A stretch of DNA of 64,000 nucleotides from Tetrapyrgos nigripes. Its lineage: Eukaryota > Basidiomycota > Agaricomycetes > Agaricales > Campanellaceae. The DNA lies in NCBI GenBank assembly GCA_013368315.1, contig JAACJM010000009.1, positions 434,001 through 498,000 of the forward strand. Reading direction: 5' to 3'. The stretch's first letter is position 1. Each line of letters opens with the position of its first letter. Position numbers and translations under genes: made by a program. Positions 59,948 through 64,000 of this stretch are shown here, in pieces. The notes below the pieces were generated by a model that searched no databases, was not told the DNA's origin, and saw only the letters and a program-made list of their open reading frames with translations.

Positions 59948-60952
59948 GGTGGGATGAGTTGTAACTTGTTTTGGATTAGTGAGCTAGCTGTTGCTTATCC
60001 ATGCGTAGGGTGTTCGAAACCAAAGTTGCTGAATGATGTTGTGCAGACGCGTGTCGTCGCGACTAGTGTCTTATTAACAAGTTAGCCTGCTGTGCCACGT
60101 AGCTTGAGTCCGCCCAAGGGCGTTGAAGTTAAGTAGTCATTCAGAAACTGTCAAAAGGGCTATTTACGTGGACCGCGGTGCATAAGGATTTCGGGTGCAT
60201 TCTGAGATGTTCGACTGTATACAATTTTGATGAATTTTGATTCCTACTAGTAAGTTGTTCCTAGTAAGTTTCCTAAGCTCACTGATTGCTGAATAACGCT
60301 GACTGACTGTTATTACGAGTGGCGACGTGCGAGTAAGGGCCAGGCCTAAAAAGCTGGAAGGGCATTCATTGTTCAACAAGTATTTGATATTGTAAAGGAA
60401 GACAGGTACCGCACTGTAATCAGATACTGAAGTACTTACTGATTAGTGATTCCTCCACCAATCCGTCCCTGCTATCTTCACCTTCAAACAGCCTTCCCGA
60501 CCCAACTGCTCCACCTTCCTACATTTCTACGTCTATCTTGAATGTTACACTATAACGTAGCGGGATCGACGGCCACAGCTCCGATTTGCTACTTTAGCGG
60601 ACGATTGGTGACAGGCTCTGTTCGAGACCACAACCACCCAAGCTTGCATTCACGCATAGATATCTGTTCACCTCTCACCAGGGTTGTTCTGACACCATCA
60701 ATGATTCCTCATGACTAGATACTACAAGCTTGGTAGAAGGTGATGGAAAATCTGATCGAGTTTGCACAGTAAGTACGAACGTCGCCTGTATCGTTGTTTT
60801 GCTCTATGGTCATGTTGAAACTGACATTAGATAGAATCGGTGCTTCAAGTTGAAACGAACTCGTGCAAATGAGGATGAGGGGGATAAGTAGTCCTTCACT
60901 CAAGCTTCTGATGGCTCTCAACGTCTCCGACACTTTCGACGGTCCGCATCAT
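59948..60952. other. 1 kb intergenic region between two minus-strand genes
   Basis: It is the upstream flank of the broken dehydrogenase and the 3' flank of the CorA-like gene. A short CTAGTAAGTT/CTAGTAAGTT duplication occurs near 60247-60270. No coding signal, tRNA or element is seen. Confidence 0.5.
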
Positions 60953-62866
60953 TCATTTGTGGTAGATCCTCCATGAGACGAAGACCACAATAGTCAAGGG
61001 AACTGTGATGGCGATGAAGAGCCACCACATACTTGAAACCTGAATGGAGGAGTTTGCGCTGCTACTGCCGAAGGATGCAGAGAATATACCAGCACTCAGG
61101 AGGGACTGTTGCGCGAAGAAAAAAGAAAAAAGACAAGTTATTCGTTATCGCTTGGTGCGAAAAACAGCGAACTCACAGCAGTAAAAGTTCCTGGAAGAAA
61201 GACCATTGTGAGCGAAGCAATCGCGCTCATACTTGCGCTATCTTTTCGCATGTCAATAGCCAGGCTGATATTGTTTATAGCGTCTTGCTGAGTGACGAGA
61301 TTGTAGACCAAATTCATCGTGCCGTCCTTGCGGTCTTTGTAATTGTTGAACCACATCTTCTGCTTCCGGATCGATGCTGCGACGTACTGGACTGTATCCG
61401 CTGTGTGCTCAAACACAATTTTTGGGCTTTTCACTGCATTGTGAAACCGTACGTGGGCCCTCTGGATGCCCTCCGCGCAGAGGATTGCAACTTCGGCATT
61501 GGCAATGTGTGAGTCTGCATTCTGTGAGATCACTTGTAGGTCTTTGGTCAAGCCACTGAGCTTGCTTCTATCGCTTTTGACAAAGCCGGCGAGGTGATCG
61601 TCGACTTTATTGATCTGGAAAAGGTCAACCAATCTTACAATAAAACAGCGTTGGGCTCAGGTACTATGAACTACGTACCTGTGTCCACATGAATCGCTGG
61701 AAGCGTTTAACGTGATGCTTCGAAGCTTCAAAAGACAAGTAGGAAAGCATGACATGGATGTGGAATGGATCATCCAAGAACATCGACGTCTTCCTTTTCT
61801 CATTCTGGCCTTTTGCATCTACTGACTCCATCCCCAGGCCTATCAGCTGTTGAAGTGTGCTGATGCTGGTATCCTGTTGCTTGTGGGCCACAATGTAAAG
61901 CGTCAGGTTTCGCACGCGGTCGAAACGCATGTAGGCGGATAGTGGTGAGCCTTGTACATTGAGATTCCATCTGGGGTGTTGACAGGAGAACTCTAGGGAG
62001 GGGTATTGGTACGATGGTGTGCTTGTATTCAATGTGCGCTTACTTACCACAAGAGGTTAACTCGTTATTCGCGTCCCATCCAAGCTTTGCACAAGGAGCC
62101 CAGTAGTCGGGCCGGCCAAGTAAGTTCATGATGAATGAAGGATCGACGTCTAGAGTGTCGAAGAGATGTTTTACGGAGTCCTTTCTGATAGTCACTTGGT
62201 TGCCGAATGATGAATTAGTCTGAGGAATGCGTGGGATGAAGCTTTGAGGTGAGTTAGTGGAGTTGACATTTTGTTTCATATCAACTGTGCTTACAATGCG
62301 AGAAGTTTCCGTGGCGGCGAAGTGGAAAGATTCTTCGGCGGGAGAGAATACTCCTGGAATCCGGAAGAAGTCAGATATCTCCAACAGTCCGAGTCATTGC
62401 ATTAGCCGGAGACATACTGATATAAGATTGTTGAGTGTTTCATCGTTCACAATCAACCATTCTGTCAGATCACGACGTCCAGAGCGGGGACAATTAGTAC
62501 ACGTTCAAGAATAGGAGCTAGATCAATCAAACCTTGAGATTGGCTGTCCACTTTGAGGCAGTTGATGCTCGTATCCGAGCTAAAATTGAGATCGTTTATG
62601 AGATGTTTGTGGAAGTGAACAGCAGAGAGGACATCTGGAAGATACTGGGATTGATAAAGGGGGTAATCTTTTGGATTAAGAGAGTCATCGAATTCGAATT
62701 CGTCGACGGCGAGATCCTCTGGATTGAGGTGGCGATGGATGTCGTCAGCTGCTCTAGACATTCGTCGTTGCTCCACTAGAATCTGTGCTAGTGAAGCTTC
62801 AAGTCTCGAAAACTGGACGTCCGGAAGCTTGTTCAGGTCTACGGGGACAGAATAGTGCGTTGTCAT
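60953..62866 (-). CDS. CorA-like membrane protein of fungal type
   Basis: Six exons (62866-62503, 62461-62418, 62378-62048, 61992-61679, 61614-61177, 61105-60953) close in phase at 547 aa. The N-terminal two thirds are soluble and poorly conserved (FFRIPGVFSPAEESFHFA, RPDYWAPC, NLTLYIVAHKQQD, FHIHVMLSYLSFEASKHHVKRFQ). A long helical stalk precedes the first membrane helix, SLTMVFLPGTFTASLLSAGIF, which resembles fungal CorA-like proteins rather than the GMN magnesium channel. The second helix is MWWLFIAITVPLTIVVFVSW. The GMN motif is absent, so magnesium transport should not be assumed. Introns 1 (41 nt) and 2 (39 nt) are very short and the N-terminal splicing is the weakest part. An in-frame ATG at 62917 is an alternative start. 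Confidence 0.75.
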
Positions 62867-63491
62867 CGTGTGAATCTGTGGAAGGATAATGTCCAGACAG
62901 GGAGAAATTGCACGCATCAAGGGTTACTGGTGAAGGTGGGTGGGGAAGAGAGGAAGTGGTAGTATAAATAAGGAAAGAGTCAAAGGAATATGGAAAGCCT
63001 CATGACGTGGAACCCTCCCCATATAGCTTGTTGATACAAGCTATACAAGCTAGGTCTGGAGGCCTAAGGCCTAAGGCCCGACGCATCATGGTAAGATATG
63101 CAGAGACGTGATACGAGAGACAAGAGATGGTGTTTAAGCTTCTATGTCATTCGGCAGAGTTCACGGTTACACGATGTTTTGACAGTGGTTTGCCCGACAG
63201 TATCGTTGGGGTGTCCCATGCTGGAAGTGGACGACATGCGGGGCGAAGTTTGGGCGAAGTATGAATGAAGCGTATAGCGACGAAGGTAAATGGCAGTAGC
63301 TCGGGGTACTCGGGGAAAACTAGTGGGGTACTTCGGAGTGTTGTCGCTGAAGATGTCAACTGCGACGGATATGTCTGCTCCGTACTCTTAAATTAGCCAG
63401 TACGGGAATCTGCCTATATGGGAGTTTTTGATCTTTCTCTGGCTTGATCACACACCTGGTATACAAGGATAGGGGCGTCCACAGTCATAAA
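62867..63491. other. Divergent intergenic region
   Basis: Contains a TATAAATA stretch near 62964, a perfect hairpin-forming inverted repeat at 63022-63045, and a GGCCTAAGGCCTAAGGCC tandem stretch (63061-63078). No gene is supported. Confidence 0.5.
63022..63045. repeat. Perfect 10-bp inverted repeat with 4-nt loop
   Basis: TATAGCTTGT, loop TGAT, then ACAAGCTATA. A third partial copy, ACAAGCTA, follows at once. It could form a hairpin or be a binding site; nothing in the sequence decides. Confidence 0.7.
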
Positions 63492-64000
63492 ATGTCGGGC
63501 ATTTGGAACGCAAAAACCTTCTTTCTCGATGAGGCTGTGAGGCACGTTGTTGAGACACCACTGGCACGGGCCCGGTGGTAATCATCATTATGAATACGTG
63601 TTTTGGACAGACGCTGGAGGAATGAGGGAGCCTAATCATTACGAATATTGGCCCGAGTACAATCGTGTGGATGCTTTGTGGGAGGAAGGGAGGAATTTAT
63701 CAGGTTATATGATGCAGAAGGACGAGTTACTGTTTTTGCCCATTGTTGGTATGGGAGTCGAGTATCATAAACGGATTGGAATGCGCTGGAAGGTTATCCT
63801 GGGGTAATACCTTGGAATGCCGGTGCGTGCAACTTTGTTACCTCACTATCTCACTAACCGAGCTCATCTGTTCAGGATCCTTCCTCGGTGGACCACCCAG
63901 CGTCATCCCCTGGTTCCGAAATACCTTTTACAGCTACCACAATGCCTGGTTAGCTCAAGGGATGTGGGTAGGCATAGACCAAGACATATTTTCCGCAGTC
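63492..64000 (+). pseudogene. HtrL/YibB-like putative glycosyltransferase fragment with shifted frames, cut by the window end
   Basis: Three overlapping-frame blocks resemble one protein. Block 1 (from 63492) reads SGIWNAKTFFLDEAVRHVV. Block 2 (about 63574-63770) reads HHYEYVFWTDAGGMREPNHYEYWP with RVDALWEEG. Block 3 (about 63770-63822) reads LEGYPGVIPWNAG, joined by an intron (63823-63875) to GSFLGGPPSVIPWF, then YHNAWLAQGMWVGIDQDIFSAV up to the edge. The WTDAG, GSFLGG and VGIDQD motifs recall the HtrL/YibB-type putative glycosyltransferases. Passing from block 1 to 2 and from 2 to 3 needs a one-base change of frame each, with no intron that fits. It is either a decaying gene or carries indel errors; the 3' end is outside the window. 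Confidence 0.5.

Noticed and set aside
1..64000. Search for CRISPR arrays, operons, phage or plasmid features and biosynthetic clusters
   Set aside because: Spliceosomal introns throughout show a eukaryotic nuclear region; no regularly spaced repeats, polyketide or peptide synthetase domains, reverse transcriptase or transposase motifs were recognised.

Overview
This window is nuclear DNA of a filamentous basidiomycete fungus, most likely an agaricomycete. The protein-coding genes are dense and mostly on the + strand. Nearly all are split by many short introns (about 40-60 nt) with GT..AG ends. Family content fits this: neurofibromin-type RasGAP, a hybrid histidine kinase, an AA3-type GMC oxidoreductase, a Boi/Pob1-like polarity protein and fungal-type isopropylmalate dehydratase. 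For most genes I rebuilt the exons by hand. The phases close and the summed coding lengths are multiples of three, which is the main internal check on the models.

Layout, left to right: the 3' tail of an unknown gene (2-139); about 3 kb of non-coding DNA with an inverted repeat; a three-RRM RNA-binding protein (3112-6291); the ribosome-biogenesis factor RRP7 (7154-8218); an intron-containing tRNA-Arg(TCG) on the minus strand; a minus-strand DHA1-type MFS transporter (9465-11509); 2.5 kb of non-coding DNA; a 31-exon neurofibromin/Ira-type RasGAP (14063-23919); two unrecognised proteins (24187-27532 and 27998-29445); a stomatin/SPFH protein (30776-32357); LEU1 (33163-35963); a membrane hybrid histidine kinase (36432-40740); ER glucosidase II alpha (41155-44813); a peroxisomal enoyl-CoA hydratase/isomerase ending in SKL (45232-46552); a 0.8 kb spacer with direct repeats; a minus-strand secreted GMC oxidoreductase (47341-49830); a THEM6-like hotdog protein (50649-52136); the U5 snRNP 40K WD40 protein (52307-53772); a Boi1/Pob1-like SH3-SAM-PH protein with a CH-like C-terminus (54125-58196); a broken MDR-family dehydrogenase (58685-59947, minus); a CorA-like membrane protein (60953-62866, minus); and a frame-disrupted HtrL/YibB-like glycosyltransferase fragment cut by the right edge.

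The genes do not form one pathway. They are mainly conserved housekeeping and signalling genes: Ras down-regulation, two-component sensing, cell polarity, RNA processing, leucine synthesis, ER glycan trimming and peroxisomal fatty-acid oxidation. The right-hand 6 kb differs, holding a decayed enzyme gene, a patchily distributed membrane-protein type and a frame-broken glycosyltransferase-like gene. It looks like the more dynamic end.

I found no CRISPR array, viral insertion, obvious intact transposon or biosynthetic gene cluster. The most interesting points are the possible SH3-SAM-PH-CH architecture, the decayed genes at the right end, GC-AG introns in conserved genes, and two unrecognised conserved-looking proteins.
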